64,000 nt of DNA from Vibrio palustris (lineage in GTDB: Bacteria > Pseudomonadota > Gammaproteobacteria > Enterobacterales > Vibrionaceae). The stretch spans positions 1,612,001-1,676,000 of the forward strand of contig NZ_AP024887.1 of the NCBI RefSeq assembly GCF_024346995.1, given 5' to 3'. Positions 47,094-58,014 of this stretch are shown here, piece by piece. The position numbers and the translations under genes are program-made. How positions within the stretch are numbered: the first letter of the stretch is position 1; each line of letters starts with the position of its first letter. The notes under the pieces were generated by a model. The model was given only the letters and a program-made list of their open reading frames with translations, did no database searches and was not told where the DNA came from.

Positions 47094-48779
47094 TTATGAG
47101 GTAGGCTTTTGCTGCTCGTTTTCTTCACGTAATTCGCGGCGCAGAATTTTACCGACATTAGATTTGGGTAATTCTTGGCGAAATTCGATATTTTTAGGCA
47201 CTTTGTAGCCTGTCAAATATTGACGGCAATGGGCGATCAATTCTTTACTGGTCAAAGAGGTGTCATTAGCGACGACATACACTTTCACCGCTTCGCCAGT
47301 TAACTCTGAAGGTTCACCAATCGCGGCAACTTCCTGTACTTTTTCATGTAACGCCACCACGTCTTCAATTTCGTTCGGATAGACATTAAATCCAGAGACT
47401 AAAATCATATCTTTTTTACGATCAACGATATAAATCATCCCCATTTCATCAATACGGACAATATCCCCGGTAGCCAACCAACCATCATCACTGAGAACTT
47501 CCGCCGTTGCGTCAGAATTGTTCCAATAACTCTTCATGACCTGAGGACCTTTTACTTGCAATTCACCCACTTGATCCATTGGTAAGACTTGCCCTTCATC
47601 ATCGATGATACGCACATCAGTCGAAGGAACAGGCAACCCTATTGCTCCAGAGTAGTCTTTAAGATCATAAGGATTACCAGCCACCAGCGGTGAGCACTCA
47701 GTTAGGCCATAACCTTCTAATAAATGAATACCGGTAATGGCTTTCCATTTTTCAGCGACGGCCCGCTGTACAGCCATTCCACCACCAACAGAAAGCCTTA
47801 AATGACTAAAATCAAGTTGTTTAAAGTGCTTATTATTCACTAAAGCATTAAATAATGTATTAACGCCCGTGATTGCCGTGACATCGTAACTTCCCAGTTC
47901 TTTTACAAAGCCGGGAATATCACGCGGGTTAGTAATTAATAAATTCGTCCCGCCCATCTCAGCAAAGAGTAAGCAGTTCACTGACAGTGCAAAAACGTGA
48001 TAAAGCGGCAACGCAGTGACTACAAGCTCATCCCCTTCTGATAAGACCGGTCCATAAGCGCCTTTAGCTTGCAGCACGTTCGCGACCATATTGCGATGGG
48101 TCAATATTGCCCCTTTGGCTGCGCCCGTCGTACCACCCGTATATTGTAAGAAAGCCACATCGCTGCCACTCAGCTGTGGGCGTTCATACGTATGCTGGCT
48201 TCCCAACTTTAGTGCGCGTTTCATCGACACTGCCATTGGCAAATGATAGTCAGGAACCTTACGTTTGAGGTGTTTCACCACTAAGTCGACAATGATTCCT
48301 TTGACACACGGCAACATTTGCCCAAGCGACGTGATAATAACGTGCTTAATCGGTGTGTTCTTGATGACTTTTTCTAAAGTGTGTGCAAAGTTGGTGACAA
48401 TAACAATGGTTTCTGTTTGCGCGTCTTTAATTTGATGCTCTAACTCTCGCGGCTTATATAATGGGTTAACATTAACCGCAACCATTCCCGCGCGTAAAAT
48501 ACCAAACAGTGCCACAGGGTACTGCAAAAGATTAGGCATCATTAACGCAACCCGTGACCCCGGCTGTAAACCGAGATCATGTTGCAAGTACGCGGCAAAA
48601 GCACGGCTGCGTTGCTCTAATTCTCGATACGAAAGTGTCGCGCCCATGTTAATAAACGCGGTTTTATCAGCGTAGCGCTCAACCGCGTTTTCAAACATAT
48701 CCATTAACGTTGGATATTGATCCGGATCGATAGTTTCAGGCACATCGTCGGGATAACGTGAAAGCCAAGGTTTATTCAA
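47094..48779 (-). CDS. fadD: Long-chain fatty acid-CoA ligase
   Basis: Activates long-chain fatty acids with ATP and CoA during uptake. It has 561 aa, matching E. coli FadD. The P-loop is [12 protein letters not shown] at about 213-224. [20 protein letters not shown] and the FACS signature region [21 protein letters not shown] are present, with C-terminal Lys in [15 protein letters not shown]. It begins [15 protein letters not shown]. rnd lies downstream and an alpha/beta hydrolase gene upstream. Confidence 0.97.
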   Translation of the reverse strand: MNKPWLSRYPDDVPETIDPDQYPTLMDMFENAVERYADKTAFINMGATLSYRELEQRSRAFAAYLQHDLGLQPGSRVALMMPNLLQYPVALFGILRAGMVAVNVNPLYKPRELEHQIKDAQTETIVIVTNFAHTLEKVIKNTPIKHVIITSLGQMLPCVKGIIVDLVVKHLKRKVPDYHLPMAVSMKRALKLGSQHTYERPQLSGSDVAFLQYTGGTTGAAKGAILTHRNMVANVLQAKGAYGPVLSEGDELVVTALPLYHVFALSVNCLLFAEMGGTNLLITNPRDIPGFVKELGSYDVTAITGVNTLFNALVNNKHFKQLDFSHLRLSVGGGMAVQRAVAEKWKAITGIHLLEGYGLTECSPLVAGNPYDLKDYSGAIGLPVPSTDVRIIDDEGQVLPMDQVGELQVKGPQVMKSYWNNSDATAEVLSDDGWLATGDIVRIDEMGMIYIVDRKKDMILVSGFNVYPNEIEDVVALHEKVQEVAAIGEPSELTGEAVKVYVVANDTSLTSKELIAHCRQYLTGYKVPKNIEFRQELPKSNVGKILRRELREENEQQKPTS

Positions 48780-48845
48780 AGTAATACTCCTCGTTCTTGG
48801 CTGTATAACTGTCGTTATTATAGTAGAAAACCTACAGCCAGATAA

Positions 48846-48864
48846 TGTCAGCTCTACGCTGACA
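48846..48864 (-). terminator. Terminator of the alpha/beta hydrolase gene
   Basis: TGTCAGC / GCTGACA stem with a 5-nt loop and TTAT following on the minus strand; moderate strength. Confidence 0.6.
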
Positions 48865-48875
48865 CGCGTTAATTT

Positions 48876-49721
48876 TTAATCAATGTATTCCAACATTGTC
48901 TGTGCAACATTCTCAGGCTGCTCGAGATGACAATGATGTCCACCAACTATCGTTAAGATAGTACACTGTTTCGATAAATGCACCGCTGCGGTTTGGGGTA
49001 AATCAGTATAACCATCACGGCCTAGGATGAGACAATGCGGGCAACGGATTCCCTGTATAAACGCGCTCGCTTGTTCAGCGGGCATTCGGTATGCCGATTG
49101 CGTTTGCAATTGGCGATCATGTCGCCAAAACCAACGCCCATCTCGCTCCACGAGCCCACGCTCAACCACAGGTTGAATCAACTCCGGGCCTAATCTATTG
49201 ACTTGTGCACGATGACGAAGCGCTGCCGCGAAGCTTGCATAGCCGCGCGTAACCTGCGAACGCACCTGCTCACGACTAATAATCCCCTCGCGCAGACGTT
49301 GCACCGCCCTATCAGATTGTTCGGCTAACGGCGCAGCACCTTCAATTTGCAGCAATCCAGTTACTTGTTCTGGAAACGTTGAACTATAGCAAGCTGCAAT
49401 CAATGCACCAAGTGAATGCCCCACTAAAATGCACTTCTGTGGAAAAAAAGAGGTAATTAGCTGATAAATATCATCTATATAATCATGAAATGGATAATAG
49501 TAGCCTGTGCCTTTATGAGTCGAAAGCCCATGTCCAGCTAAATCAAGTGCGCAAAAATGTCTCTCTGGCGCTCTCTTGGCACACGATTTTAAGACCGACG
49601 CAAAACTTGCGGCGTTATCTAGCCAACCATGCAACAAAATGATCGATGGCAACGAAGAAGGCGTGCCGATTTCTAGCGCACTTAACGTCACGTTAGAGAG
49701 ATCATATTGTGTTTCTCGCAC
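48876..49721 (-). CDS. Alpha/beta hydrolase
   Basis: 281-aa cytoplasmic hydrolase. The oxyanion region is LLHGWLDNAASF at about 29-40. The nucleophile elbow GHSLG (LVGHSLGALIA) is near residue 100, Asp lies in LILGRDGYTDL, and the terminal His is in VGGHHCHLEQP, completing a Ser-Asp-His triad. The substrate is unknown. It sits between slp and fadD, an arrangement seen in Vibrio; the start abuts the slp stop with a 1-bp gap, suggesting coupled translation. Confidence 0.92.
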   Translation of the reverse strand: MRETQYDLSNVTLSALEIGTPSSLPSIILLHGWLDNAASFASVLKSCAKRAPERHFCALDLAGHGLSTHKGTGYYYPFHDYIDDIYQLITSFFPQKCILVGHSLGALIAACYSSTFPEQVTGLLQIEGAAPLAEQSDRAVQRLREGIISREQVRSQVTRGYASFAAALRHRAQVNRLGPELIQPVVERGLVERDGRWFWRHDRQLQTQSAYRMPAEQASAFIQGIRCPHCLILGRDGYTDLPQTAAVHLSKQCTILTIVGGHHCHLEQPENVAQTMLEYID

Positions 49722-49722
49722 G

Positions 49723-50289
49723 TTATTCCACCGTCTTTATAATCTGACCGTTGCTTGGCCTCATATAGGGGCACATCCAACCTCGGCATGTCGACATCAA
49801 AGGCGCAATACCGTCAATCAATACTCTTTGCTTTATGGTCCACAAGTGTACTCCTTGGGCATGAATCACAGGGACAGATTGTGAGTGTTCACCCACCCTT
49901 ATCGACTCAGTTCCCTTACTGGTTCCCAGCACCGTGAGTAAACGTCCTTTGTGGTACGCTATCGGATCTAAAAATTGATTAACATACACCACAAAACGCC
50001 CTTGTGGCTCATGACTAATATCAGGACGCCCACCTCGTTCGATAGGAAGCGACACCAATACTAAGCGCGTCTGCGTAGCTTGGTTATCAATACTTGCAAT
50101 GACGCCGCCCAAACGTGCCGTGGCAACGTCTGTTGACGGTCCTTTTGATAACGTAACCAGACTTGTATAATCGGTCACCACATCAACTGAAGCGGGGCTT
50201 CGTAATTCATTGGGCATTTGAGCACACCCTGTGATTATCAAGCAGATCAAGAAGGTCAATACACCAGTCGCGGAACGCATAGTCTTCAT
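49723..50289 (-). CDS. Slp family outer-membrane lipoprotein
   Basis: 188-aa lipoprotein. The signal peptide ends in the lipobox LIITGC with Cys22 as the lipidated residue. The body matches the Slp/YeaY family (SLVTLSKGPSTDVATARLGGVIASI, PQGRFVVYVNQFLDP, YHKGRLLTVLG). Slp is induced by starvation or acid in E. coli; its biochemical role is not known. It is part of the leftward tsaB-side group and touches the alpha/beta hydrolase gene. Confidence 0.93.
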   Translation of the reverse strand: MKTMRSATGVLTFLICLIITGCAQMPNELRSPASVDVVTDYTSLVTLSKGPSTDVATARLGGVIASIDNQATQTRLVLVSLPIERGGRPDISHEPQGRFVVYVNQFLDPIAYHKGRLLTVLGTSKGTESIRVGEHSQSVPVIHAQGVHLWTIKQRVLIDGIAPLMSTCRGWMCPYMRPSNGQIIKTVE

Positions 50290-50309
50290 AGGGATTTCCT
50301 TATCCTTAA

Positions 50310-50609
50310 TTAAATATATACATCCACACCAAGCAGTTGAGCCAACTCGTCTCTCTTGGCCTGATGCATAACATCCATGTACTCTTCCATTGCTTTGCGC
50401 CCGCGTCCTTTCGGTAAATCATATTGTAAAGTCGCACCACGTAAATCCGACTCGCTCATATGGCGAATCGACTGCGAGACGGCATTCGCGACTTTCGACG
50501 TTTGTGCGGTCGAGTCTTGCTGATGAGATTGACCAACCTCATTTTTTTTACTTCTCGATGTTCGATTCGGGCCCGGTATAGACGGGGGTAAACCGTTAAT
50601 TGTTACCAT
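50310..50609 (-). CDS. Unrecognised 99-aa protein
   Basis: No characterised family recognised. The N-terminal half (residues 1-50) is polar and probably disordered, rich in Ser, Gln, Asn and Pro. The C-terminal half is helical and charged (GRGRKAMEEYMDVMHQAKRDELAQLLGVDVYI). A similar gene lies between tsaB and slp in Vibrio, as far as I recall. A TAAAGGATATGT leader gives a plausible ribosome site for the ATG. A hairpin separates it from tsaB. Confidence 0.75.
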   Translation of the reverse strand: MVTINGLPPSIPGPNRTSRSKKNEVGQSHQQDSTAQTSKVANAVSQSIRHMSESDLRGATLQYDLPKGRGRKAMEEYMDVMHQAKRDELAQLLGVDVYI

Positions 50610-50625
50610 ACATATCCTTTATCGA

Positions 50626-50651
50626 ACTGGGTAAAAACGTCTTTACCCAGT
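50626..50651 (-). terminator. Hairpin downstream of tsaB
   Basis: ACTGGGTAAA / TTTACCCAGT perfect 10-bp stem, 6-nt loop. No long T run follows, so this may be a partial terminator. Confidence 0.6.
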
Positions 50652-50664
50652 CTGCATATCAAGA

Positions 50665-51366
50665 TTAAGCTCGTCCTGGTAGTTTCTTCCAAGTCACGGT
50701 ATCACGCAGATACACTGGGCTCGATTCTTCCACCGCCACTGTATGACCTTGCTCTAAAGCAAACTTAGCAAGAAACACCATATCTTGCGCTTCTGGATAC
50801 AAAATAGTTGATGATTCGCACGTTATATTCAGTTGGTCAAAATCATCACTATAAGCAGCCCAACCGGTTCCAACTTGTGTCCAGGTAATCCCATCATTGG
50901 CTAAGCTTTGCGTCAATGCACTTGGCGCAACAACACACTCCTGCCCAACAACTTGCCAATTGCCATCATCTTGGCGCTGATATTGCGCCCAGTAGACCTC
51001 ACTCATGCGAGCATCGATTGCCGCCGCCACGTGAGTGGATCCTGTATGACGGTAGGCATTTTGAGCCATCGCGGCCAACGTGGAGATACCAATCATTGGC
51101 AGGTCTGCACCTAACGCTAATCCTTGAGCAATACCAATACCGATACGTACACCAGTAAAACTACCCGGTCCACGACCATAAGCCAGAGCATCAAGCTCTT
51201 GCAGTGATACGCCCGCTTCTTTTAGCACTTCATCCACCATCGGGAGGATTTTTTTCGTATGATCACGAGGAGCAATAGCACTACGCGTGTAGACAGTATT
51301 GCCCATCATTAAGGCAACAGAACACATTTCTGTTGAAGTATCGATGGCAAGGATTTTTGCGCTCAT
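50665..51366 (-). CDS. tsaB: tRNA threonylcarbamoyladenosine biosynthesis protein TsaB
   Basis: Scaffold partner of TsaD (with TsaE) in making t6A37 of ANN-decoding tRNAs. It has 233 aa with an ASKHA-fold N-terminus ([16 protein letters not shown]), [21 protein letters not shown] at about 66-86, and [12 protein letters not shown] near 117. The metal-binding His residues of TsaD are absent, as expected of TsaB. yoaA is 8 bp upstream on the same strand, so the two are co-transcribed. Confidence 0.96.
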   Translation of the reverse strand: MSAKILAIDTSTEMCSVALMMGNTVYTRSAIAPRDHTKKILPMVDEVLKEAGVSLQELDALAYGRGPGSFTGVRIGIGIAQGLALGADLPMIGISTLAAMAQNAYRHTGSTHVAAAIDARMSEVYWAQYQRQDDGNWQVVGQECVVAPSALTQSLANDGITWTQVGTGWAAYSDDFDQLNITCESSTILYPEAQDMVFLAKFALEQGHTVAVEESSPVYLRDTVTWKKLPGRA

Positions 51367-51374
51367 TGAATTCT

Positions 51375-53303
51375 CTAATTTATTTCTGTTTTAGGTAGTG
51401 TTTGAAGAAAGTCGCTGACCACCTGCAAATTCCTTGTACGTGGAATAGGAGGTAAACTCGCTAAAAACGTGCCGCCATAATCACGTGTTACCAATCGGTT
51501 ATCACAAATGATCAGCGCACCTTGATCTTTCTTATCACGAATCAGTCGTCCGACACCTTGTTTTAAGGTTATCACCGCTTCAGGTAATTGTACCTGACTA
51601 AAGGGATCACCACCGCGTAAACGGCAATCTTCGATGCGCGCTTTAAGCAATGGATCATCAGGTGCCGTAAACGGTAGCTTATCAATGATAACACAGCTTA
51701 AGGCATCGCCTCTAACATCAATCCCTTCCCAGAATGCGCCCGTGGCCACTAATAGCGCATTGCCGAGATCCATAAACTCAGCCAACGTTTTCTGTTTCGT
51801 TGTTTCTCCTTGCAATAACACCGGAAGCGACAGTTGCTCTCGAAACAACTCACCTAACTCGCGCATCATGCTGTGCGAAGTGCATAAAAAGAAACAACGG
51901 CCACCATTAGCTTCAATAATTGGCGCTAACATTGCCACCAGCTTTTTGGCTATGCCCGCGCTATTCGGCTCTGGTAAATAACGTGGCACACATAACTTTG
52001 CTTGATTGTGATAATCAAAGGGGCTTGCTAATGAAAATTGCGCTTGCGGTTTAAGGCCTAGGCGATGCGTAAAATGAGAAAAGTCATCCTTTACCGCCAA
52101 CGTCGCAGACGTAAACACCCAAGCACCTGGGTGCATGTTCATTTGCTCTTGAAATTTATCAGCGACCGTTAACGGTGTAATGTGCAAAATAAAATGACGA
52201 GGCGTAGTATCAAACCAATATGAATATCCGGTAATGGAAACGTCACAAACGCGATCTAAACGGCCTTTAATTAAAGTGGCACGTTCAAACGCGGCATCCA
52301 ATAATTGGCTGCGGCCTAAGGCAAGCTTTAATACTTCAAGCGCAAAGTCTAACCCTTCTTTTAATCGCTCGACACCACGTAAAACCGTTGGAGAGGCAAT
52401 CGCCTCACGCCAATTGCCTCGATAACCGGTATCCCCTAACGCTAAGCGTAAATCCATCGCACTTTGTTGCAATTTTTCTGCAATTTTTTGTAACTGACGC
52501 ATGTCTTTTGCTTCAGTACGATAACCAATTTCAATGTCTTTCGCGAGTTCCTGTACCTGGCGGCTAGACAGTGACTGACCAAAGTATTGACTAGCGATAT
52601 CAGGCAACTGATGAGCTTCATCAAAAATAAACACTTCAGCTTCAGGAATTAATTCACCAAATCCTGTCTCTTTAATGGCTAAATCAGCTAAGAATAAATG
52701 ATGATTGACCACAACTACATCGGCATCCATTGCGTTACGACGTGCTTTAGACACAAAGCAATCGTCATAACTTGGGCATTCTTTACCAAGGCAATTTTCA
52801 TTGGTTGATGTGATGGTCGGAATGATCATGCTATCTTCAGGAAGCGACTCACACTCCCCCAGATCGCCGCTTTTCGTTTCAGATGACCATTGACGAACTT
52901 TGACCAATTGGCTCAATAGTGTAGGGTCGGCATAGTTGGTGTGACTCTCTATCATTTGGCGGCTCAAACGATCCAGACATAAGTAGTTCGAGCGCCCTTT
53001 TAATAATGCGACCTTACCAAAAAAGCCTAGCGCGCGGATCATCAACGGTAGATCACGGTGGAACAGCTGTTCTTGCAGGTTTTTTGAACCCGTACTGATG
53101 ATGGTTTTTTTACCACTCAATAGTGCAGGGACGAGATAAGCAAAGGTTTTCCCCGTTCCAGTCCCTGCCTCCACAACCAGTTGGCCGTCATTGCGGATAG
53201 CATCGGCGACCGATTGCGCCATATCAATTTGTGCCTGACGAGGCTGAAATCCAGGGATAGCTTGGCCTAACGCCCCCTGTTGAGAAAAGGTTTTTGCGAT
53301 CAT
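51375..53303 (-). CDS. yoaA: DinG-family ATP-dependent DNA helicase YoaA
   Basis: XPD/DinG-type 5'-3' helicase, 642 aa. Walker [13 protein letters not shown] is at about 45-56. Iron-sulfur cysteines are in the region YLCLDRL and [13 protein letters not shown] (about 111-184). The DEAH box is [10 protein letters not shown]. Motif VI is [16 protein letters not shown], and motif V-type [14 protein letters not shown] is also present. In E. coli YoaA works with the HolC clamp-loader subunit in repair. It lies upstream of tsaB, the conserved pair. Confidence 0.96.
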   Translation of the reverse strand: MIAKTFSQQGALGQAIPGFQPRQAQIDMAQSVADAIRNDGQLVVEAGTGTGKTFAYLVPALLSGKKTIISTGSKNLQEQLFHRDLPLMIRALGFFGKVALLKGRSNYLCLDRLSRQMIESHTNYADPTLLSQLVKVRQWSSETKSGDLGECESLPEDSMIIPTITSTNENCLGKECPSYDDCFVSKARRNAMDADVVVVNHHLFLADLAIKETGFGELIPEAEVFIFDEAHQLPDIASQYFGQSLSSRQVQELAKDIEIGYRTEAKDMRQLQKIAEKLQQSAMDLRLALGDTGYRGNWREAIASPTVLRGVERLKEGLDFALEVLKLALGRSQLLDAAFERATLIKGRLDRVCDVSITGYSYWFDTTPRHFILHITPLTVADKFQEQMNMHPGAWVFTSATLAVKDDFSHFTHRLGLKPQAQFSLASPFDYHNQAKLCVPRYLPEPNSAGIAKKLVAMLAPIIEANGGRCFFLCTSHSMMRELGELFREQLSLPVLLQGETTKQKTLAEFMDLGNALLVATGAFWEGIDVRGDALSCVIIDKLPFTAPDDPLLKARIEDCRLRGGDPFSQVQLPEAVITLKQGVGRLIRDKKDQGALIICDNRLVTRDYGGTFLASLPPIPRTRNLQVVSDFLQTLPKTEIN

Positions 53304-53431
53304 TCCATATCAAAAAAACAATGAAGGTGGCCTTAATTATGTCAGCTTTCTGCGATCGGCGCGACTCTAATTACTCCGCCAGCAACGACGTATTAAACAG
53401 ACACAGCCACCTAAGTCATATCAAAAGACAA

Positions 53432-53638
53432 TTAACGGCTTAAGTACCGTTGCAGCCAAGGTGACGCCGAAAAAACCGTTTCTTCGGGCGTGAGTTCACT
53501 CAACGATCGCACCGCCTCTGACGGTGACATTTTACTTTCCCAGCAGCGTTCAATCAGTTGGTTATCAAGCATATCATCGCCTATCAATGCGCGAACACGT
53601 TCGCAATACAGTTTGTGGGCTAAAAAGTCTCTATCCAT
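53432..53638 (-). CDS. Small unrecognised protein upstream of yoaA
   Basis: 68-aa protein starting at ATG 53638, with TTGAGGAT about 8 nt upstream; the frame is open further upstream, but the extension has no ribosome site. It is acidic and predicted helical (MDRDFLAHKLYCERVRAL, MSPSEAVRSLSELTPEE, SASPWLQRYLSR). I do not recognise the family. It is transcribed in the same direction as yoaA but 128 bp away. Confidence 0.65.
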   Translation of the reverse strand: MDRDFLAHKLYCERVRALIGDDMLDNQLIERCWESKMSPSEAVRSLSELTPEETVFSASPWLQRYLSR

Positions 53639-53868
53639 CGTGTTATCCTCAAGTTGATTAATTCTAGGCCAATTATTGGTTGCCATTGTCATCATCCTTG
53701 CAACAACATCGAACGCTGTAACCGGATACACGCCAATGAAGGGGTATAAAGGTTGCAACTCACTTTATTATGAATTAATTATAGTCGCTCTCTCTAAAAA
53801 GCAATAAGTACTGCGCTTGTTTCAGAGTAGGTTTATACAATAAAAATTATTATGGAAGTCATCGATTG

Positions 53869-54702
53869 ATGGAAAAGAAAACGCTGCTAACACACTGCTG
53901 CGATAAGCCTGGTCTTATCGCTAAAATCACGAACATTTGTTACAAACACCAACTCAACATTACGTATAACAGTGAGTTCGTCGACAACACGACGGGCCAG
54001 TTTTTTATGCGTACTGAGCTAGAAGGATACTTTAATGACACTACTTTACTCGCCGATTTAAAGCAGGCTCTCCCTGAAGGAGCAAAATATCAACTCGCCA
54101 GCGCACAACGTAAACGTGTGGTGATTCTTGTCACTAAAGAATCACACTGCTTGGGCGATATTTTGATGAAGAATTTCGATGGTAGTTTAGATGTAGACAT
54201 TGCAGCCGTTGTTGGTAATTACGATCACCTACAAGCCCTCACCGAGCGTTTTGGCATTCCGTTCCATTGTGTTTCTCACGACGACTTAACACGTGCTCAA
54301 CATGACACCCAAATGCTCGAAGTGATTGAACAATACCAGCCCGACTACCTAGTGCTAGCGAAATACATGCGCATTCTAAGTCCAGATTTTGTCGAGCACT
54401 TTCCGTACCGAATCATTAATATTCATCATAGTTTCTTGCCTGCGTTTATTGGCGCAAAGCCTTACCACCAAGCCTATGAGCGCGGTGTGAAAATCATCGG
54501 TGCGACGGCACATTTTGTCACGAGTAATCTCGATGAGGGGCCAATTATCAAACAAGATGTCATTCCTGTTGATCACACTTCAAACGCGAAAGATATGGCA
54601 CAAGCAGGCCGAGATGTTGAAAAAAATGTTTTGAGCCGAGCCTTAAGTAAAGTCCTCAGCGATCGAGTTTTTGTGCAAGGTAACAAAACCATTATTTTAT
54701 AA
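53869..54702 (+). CDS. purU: Formyltetrahydrofolate deformylase
   Basis: Hydrolyses 10-formyl-THF to THF and formate, supplying formate to PurT and balancing one-carbon pools. It has 277 aa from the ATG at 53869. The N-terminal ACT domain (about 5-80, LLTHCCDKPGLIAKI) senses methionine/glycine in E. coli. The C-terminal formyl-transferase-like domain has catalytic Asn-His-Asp residues in INIHHSFLPAFIGAKPY and DEGPIIKQD. It is linked functionally to folD at 39.5 kb. Confidence 0.97.
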   Translation: MEKKTLLTHCCDKPGLIAKITNICYKHQLNITYNSEFVDNTTGQFFMRTELEGYFNDTTLLADLKQALPEGAKYQLASAQRKRVVILVTKESHCLGDILMKNFDGSLDVDIAAVVGNYDHLQALTERFGIPFHCVSHDDLTRAQHDTQMLEVIEQYQPDYLVLAKYMRILSPDFVEHFPYRIINIHHSFLPAFIGAKPYHQAYERGVKIIGATAHFVTSNLDEGPIIKQDVIPVDHTSNAKDMAQAGRDVEKNVLSRALSKVLSDRVFVQGNKTIIL

Positions 54703-54958
54703 CCATGTCACTCTGGCTATGCCGATTCTAGTTGTATGGCGCTGCAATTAGGATATATAGCCAGAGCCTATTGACCTTTTCTCCACTCCTCACTCGTCAC
54801 AAGCTTTATTATCTCATTGTCAAAACTCATAATTTACTCATACACTAACCTCATACCGCATGCGTAATGATTGTTTGCTCATGGGTAATCACGTAGGATT
54901 ACGCCTATTATTATGCATTGAATATAAAGTTAACGTCAGCGCTAGACTTGGAGAGACA

Positions 54959-56812
54959 ATGAAAACACTGTTTGGTTATTTAGGCAAACTCATCAAAGGC
55001 TTATGGAAAACCATTACCTTTCTGAGAGTGGCCTTATTAAATGTCCTATTTATCATACTCGTGGTGGCGATTTGGTTTGGTATTAGCAATGCAACCAAAA
55101 CAACTCCGCCAGAGCAAAGCCAACCGTCGGCACTCGTGCTCAACCTTAATGGCCCTATTGTCGAAAAAGCGAGTTACCTTACCCCTCTTGATTCATTCAA
55201 AGGCTCGGCACTTGGCGACGATATGCCCAAAGAAAATGTATTATTTGATATCGTACACACCATTCGCCACGCCAAAACCGATCCGGCGATTACCGGACTA
55301 GTGTTATCTCTGGGCGATATGCCAAGTACAAGTTTGACTAAATTACGTTATATCGCCAAAGCGATTAACGAATTTAAATCTTCTGGTAAGCCAGTCTTCG
55401 CCACCGGGGACTTCTATAGTCAAAGCCAATATTACCTAGCCAGTTATGCCGATAAAGTGTACCTCTCGCCAGAAGGCTCCGTATTACTCAAAGGCTATAG
55501 TGCTTACGGGCTTTACATGAAAGACTTCCTCGAAAAAATGAATGTTAATGCTCATATTTTTCGTGTCGGTACATACAAATCGGCCGTAGAGCCTTTCATG
55601 AGAAACAACATGTCTCCAGCGGCACGTGAAGCGGCCACACGCTGGTTAGGTCAATTGTGGGGGGCTTATACCGACGATGTTGCGACCAACCGTCATATTG
55701 ATGTCAAAGTATTGCGTCCAAATATGGAAACGTTCTTAAAAGAATTCAGGCAGTCCAAAGGTAGCTTAGCCGATTTATCTTTACGTCTCGGTTTGGTTGA
55801 TAAGCTCACTAGCCGTCATCAAGTCCGTCGTCTACTTGCCAATAAATTTGGCAGTAACGGAGCCGATAGCTACCAATCCATTAGCTACTATCAATACAAA
55901 GACTCTTTACCCACAGAGCAACCTAAAGCCAATAGTGATATTGCGGTCATTGTGGCCAGTGGCGAAATTAAAGATGGCAAAGAATCCAACGGCGTAGTCG
56001 GTGGCGATACACTCGCAGCGCAATTGCGAGATGCACGCAATGACCCACACGTGAAAGCGGTCGTATTACGTGTTGATAGCCCAGGAGGAAGCGCATTTGC
56101 TTCAGAAGTGGTACGTGAAGAACTCACCACTCTGAAAGCCGCAGGTAAGCCGGTCGTGGTCTCCATGTCAAGTTTAGCCGCGTCCGGTGGCTATTGGATT
56201 TCAATGGCCGCTGACAAAATCATCGCGCAACCAACAACATTAACGGGCTCTATTGGCATATTTAGTGTCATACCCACATTTGAAAAAGGCTTATCCAAAC
56301 TCGGCATTGCAACTGATGGTGTCGGCACAACGCCGTTTTCAGGTGAAGGCGTGACATCGGGTCTTAGTGACGGCGCTAAACAAGCCATGCAATTAGCGAT
56401 TGATCATGGTTATCAGCGCTTCATTTCTCTGGTTGGTAAATATCGTAATATGTCGACCAAACAGGTCGACGAGATTGCACAAGGTCATGTTTGGACCGGG
56501 CAAGACGCGGTGAAAAACGGCTTAGTTGACCAACTGGGTGATTTTGACGATGCGGTGGATGCGGCAGCTAAAATGGCCAAACTTAAGCATTACAACTTAC
56601 AATGGATGGAAGAGCCATTGACACCAGCCCAGCAGTTACTTAAAGGCTTAATGAGCGAAGCGCATGCCAGCCTAGGGCTCAATATCTCTAGCTTAATCCC
56701 AGAAGCATTGCAGCCAGCAGCTCAGCAATTAAGCACCAGTGCTTCTTTGCTCAGTAAGTTTAACGATCCCAAAGGTGAGTATGCTTACTGCTTACCTTGC
56801 CAAGTCAAATAA
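54959..56812 (+). CDS. sppA: Signal peptide peptidase SppA, 67-kDa type
   Basis: Inner-membrane serine protease (protease IV) that degrades cleaved signal peptides. The ATG at 54959 is preceded by GGAGAGACA, giving 617 aa; the frame extends 33 codons upstream without that site. The N-terminal membrane helix is about residues 24-42, with two tandem S49 domains. The Ser-Lys dyad is Lys207 (RVGTYKSAVEPF) and Ser409 (SLAASGGYW), equal or nearly equal to E. coli numbering. The end, YCLPCQVK, contains two cysteines. A terminator separates it from ansA. Confidence 0.97.
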   Translation: MKTLFGYLGKLIKGLWKTITFLRVALLNVLFIILVVAIWFGISNATKTTPPEQSQPSALVLNLNGPIVEKASYLTPLDSFKGSALGDDMPKENVLFDIVHTIRHAKTDPAITGLVLSLGDMPSTSLTKLRYIAKAINEFKSSGKPVFATGDFYSQSQYYLASYADKVYLSPEGSVLLKGYSAYGLYMKDFLEKMNVNAHIFRVGTYKSAVEPFMRNNMSPAAREAATRWLGQLWGAYTDDVATNRHIDVKVLRPNMETFLKEFRQSKGSLADLSLRLGLVDKLTSRHQVRRLLANKFGSNGADSYQSISYYQYKDSLPTEQPKANSDIAVIVASGEIKDGKESNGVVGGDTLAAQLRDARNDPHVKAVVLRVDSPGGSAFASEVVREELTTLKAAGKPVVVSMSSLAASGGYWISMAADKIIAQPTTLTGSIGIFSVIPTFEKGLSKLGIATDGVGTTPFSGEGVTSGLSDGAKQAMQLAIDHGYQRFISLVGKYRNMSTKQVDEIAQGHVWTGQDAVKNGLVDQLGDFDDAVDAAAKMAKLKHYNLQWMEEPLTPAQQLLKGLMSEAHASLGLNISSLIPEALQPAAQQLSTSASLLSKFNDPKGEYAYCLPCQVK

Positions 56813-56846
56813 ACAGGCGAAATATTTCGACTCATTTCATTATTCA

Positions 56847-56874
56847 CAGGCGCTGGTTTAAGCGCCTGTATTTA
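56847..56874 (+). terminator. Terminator of sppA
   Basis: CAGGCGCT / AGCGCCTG stem with a 6-nt loop, followed by TATTTATT. Confidence 0.8.
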
Positions 56875-56935
56875 TTCTTAGATTTTTCATTATAATTCAC
56901 CTCTCTCACTTTTATTACACGAGTAATGTTTAGCT

Positions 56936-57949
56936 ATGGCCAGAAAACATATCTATATCGCTTATACAGGCGGCACCATCGGCATGACCAAATCGGACCA
57001 CGGCTATGTGCCAGTCGCTGGCTACATGGAAAAACAACTGGCAAATATGCCAGAATTCCATCGCGAAGAAATGCCAAAATATACAATCAAAGAGTATGAC
57101 CCGCTCATCGACTCCTCTGACATGACACCGTTAGACTGGCAAAAAATCGCTGATGATATTCGTGACAATTACGCACACTATGACGGCTTTGTGATTTTAC
57201 ACGGTACCGATACTATGGCGTACACCGCCTCTGCATTATCGTTCATGCTCGAAAATCTCGGTAAACCGGTCATCGTGACTGGCTCACAAATTCCGTTGGC
57301 TGAGTTACGCTCAGACGGCCAAGCCAATTTACTCAACGCGCTACATATCGCCGCACGCTTCCCGATTAATGAAGTCACATTATTTTTTAATAACCAATTG
57401 ATGCGCGGTAATCGTAGTACCAAATCTCATGCTGATGGTTTCAATGCGTTTACTTCGCCTAATATGCCAGTGCTATTGGAAGCCGGTATTAACATTCAAG
57501 TCGGTAACCACAGTGCTATTGATGTTCGGCCGGAAGGAGAGTTTCGGGTTCATAATATTACTCCCCAGCCTATTGGAGTTATCACTATGTATCCGGGGAT
57601 CTCTTATGAAGTCATTCGTAACACGTTGATGCAACCAGTAAATGCCATGATTCTGCTGACTTTTGGTGTAGGGAATGCTCCGCAAAATCCAGAATTACTC
57701 GCTCAGTTACAAGATGCATCTGAACGTGGCGTCATTGTAGTCAACCTCACCCAATGTTTGGCAGGTAAAGTCAATATGGAAGGCTACGCAACCGGCAGTG
57801 CGCTCAATGACGCTGGCGTGATTAGTGGTTTTGATATGACGCCAGAGGCTGCACTGGCTAAATTGCATTACTTACTGAGCCAAGACCTCACTTATGAACA
57901 AGTGAAACAGAAAATGCAGCAAGTATTACGTGGTGAAATGTCCTTATAA
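56936..57949 (+). CDS. ansA: Type I (cytoplasmic) asparaginase
   Basis: Hydrolyses asparagine to aspartate and ammonia. It has 337 aa. The first catalytic Thr lies in YTGGTIGM (about 10-17) and the second in VILHGTDTMAYTASAL (Thr-Asp pair near 91). Lys in RSTKSHADGFNAF, together with the lack of a signal peptide, fits the cytoplasmic type I enzyme. The order sppA-ansA is conserved in enterobacteria and Vibrio. Confidence 0.97.
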   Translation: MARKHIYIAYTGGTIGMTKSDHGYVPVAGYMEKQLANMPEFHREEMPKYTIKEYDPLIDSSDMTPLDWQKIADDIRDNYAHYDGFVILHGTDTMAYTASALSFMLENLGKPVIVTGSQIPLAELRSDGQANLLNALHIAARFPINEVTLFFNNQLMRGNRSTKSHADGFNAFTSPNMPVLLEAGINIQVGNHSAIDVRPEGEFRVHNITPQPIGVITMYPGISYEVIRNTLMQPVNAMILLTFGVGNAPQNPELLAQLQDASERGVIVVNLTQCLAGKVNMEGYATGSALNDAGVISGFDMTPEAALAKLHYLLSQDLTYEQVKQKMQQVLRGEMSL

Positions 57950-57960
57950 GACTATATTTC

Positions 57961-57991
57961 ATGCCGTTCTGACTTAAGTAAAGAACGGCAT
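57961..57991. terminator. Terminator between ansA and yeaC
   Basis: Perfect 10-bp stem ATGCCGTTCT / AGAACGGCAT with an 11-nt loop between the converging genes. T runs on both sides are weak. Confidence 0.65.
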
Positions 57992-58014
57992 TCTCGCTAA
58001 TTTTAGACCTATTC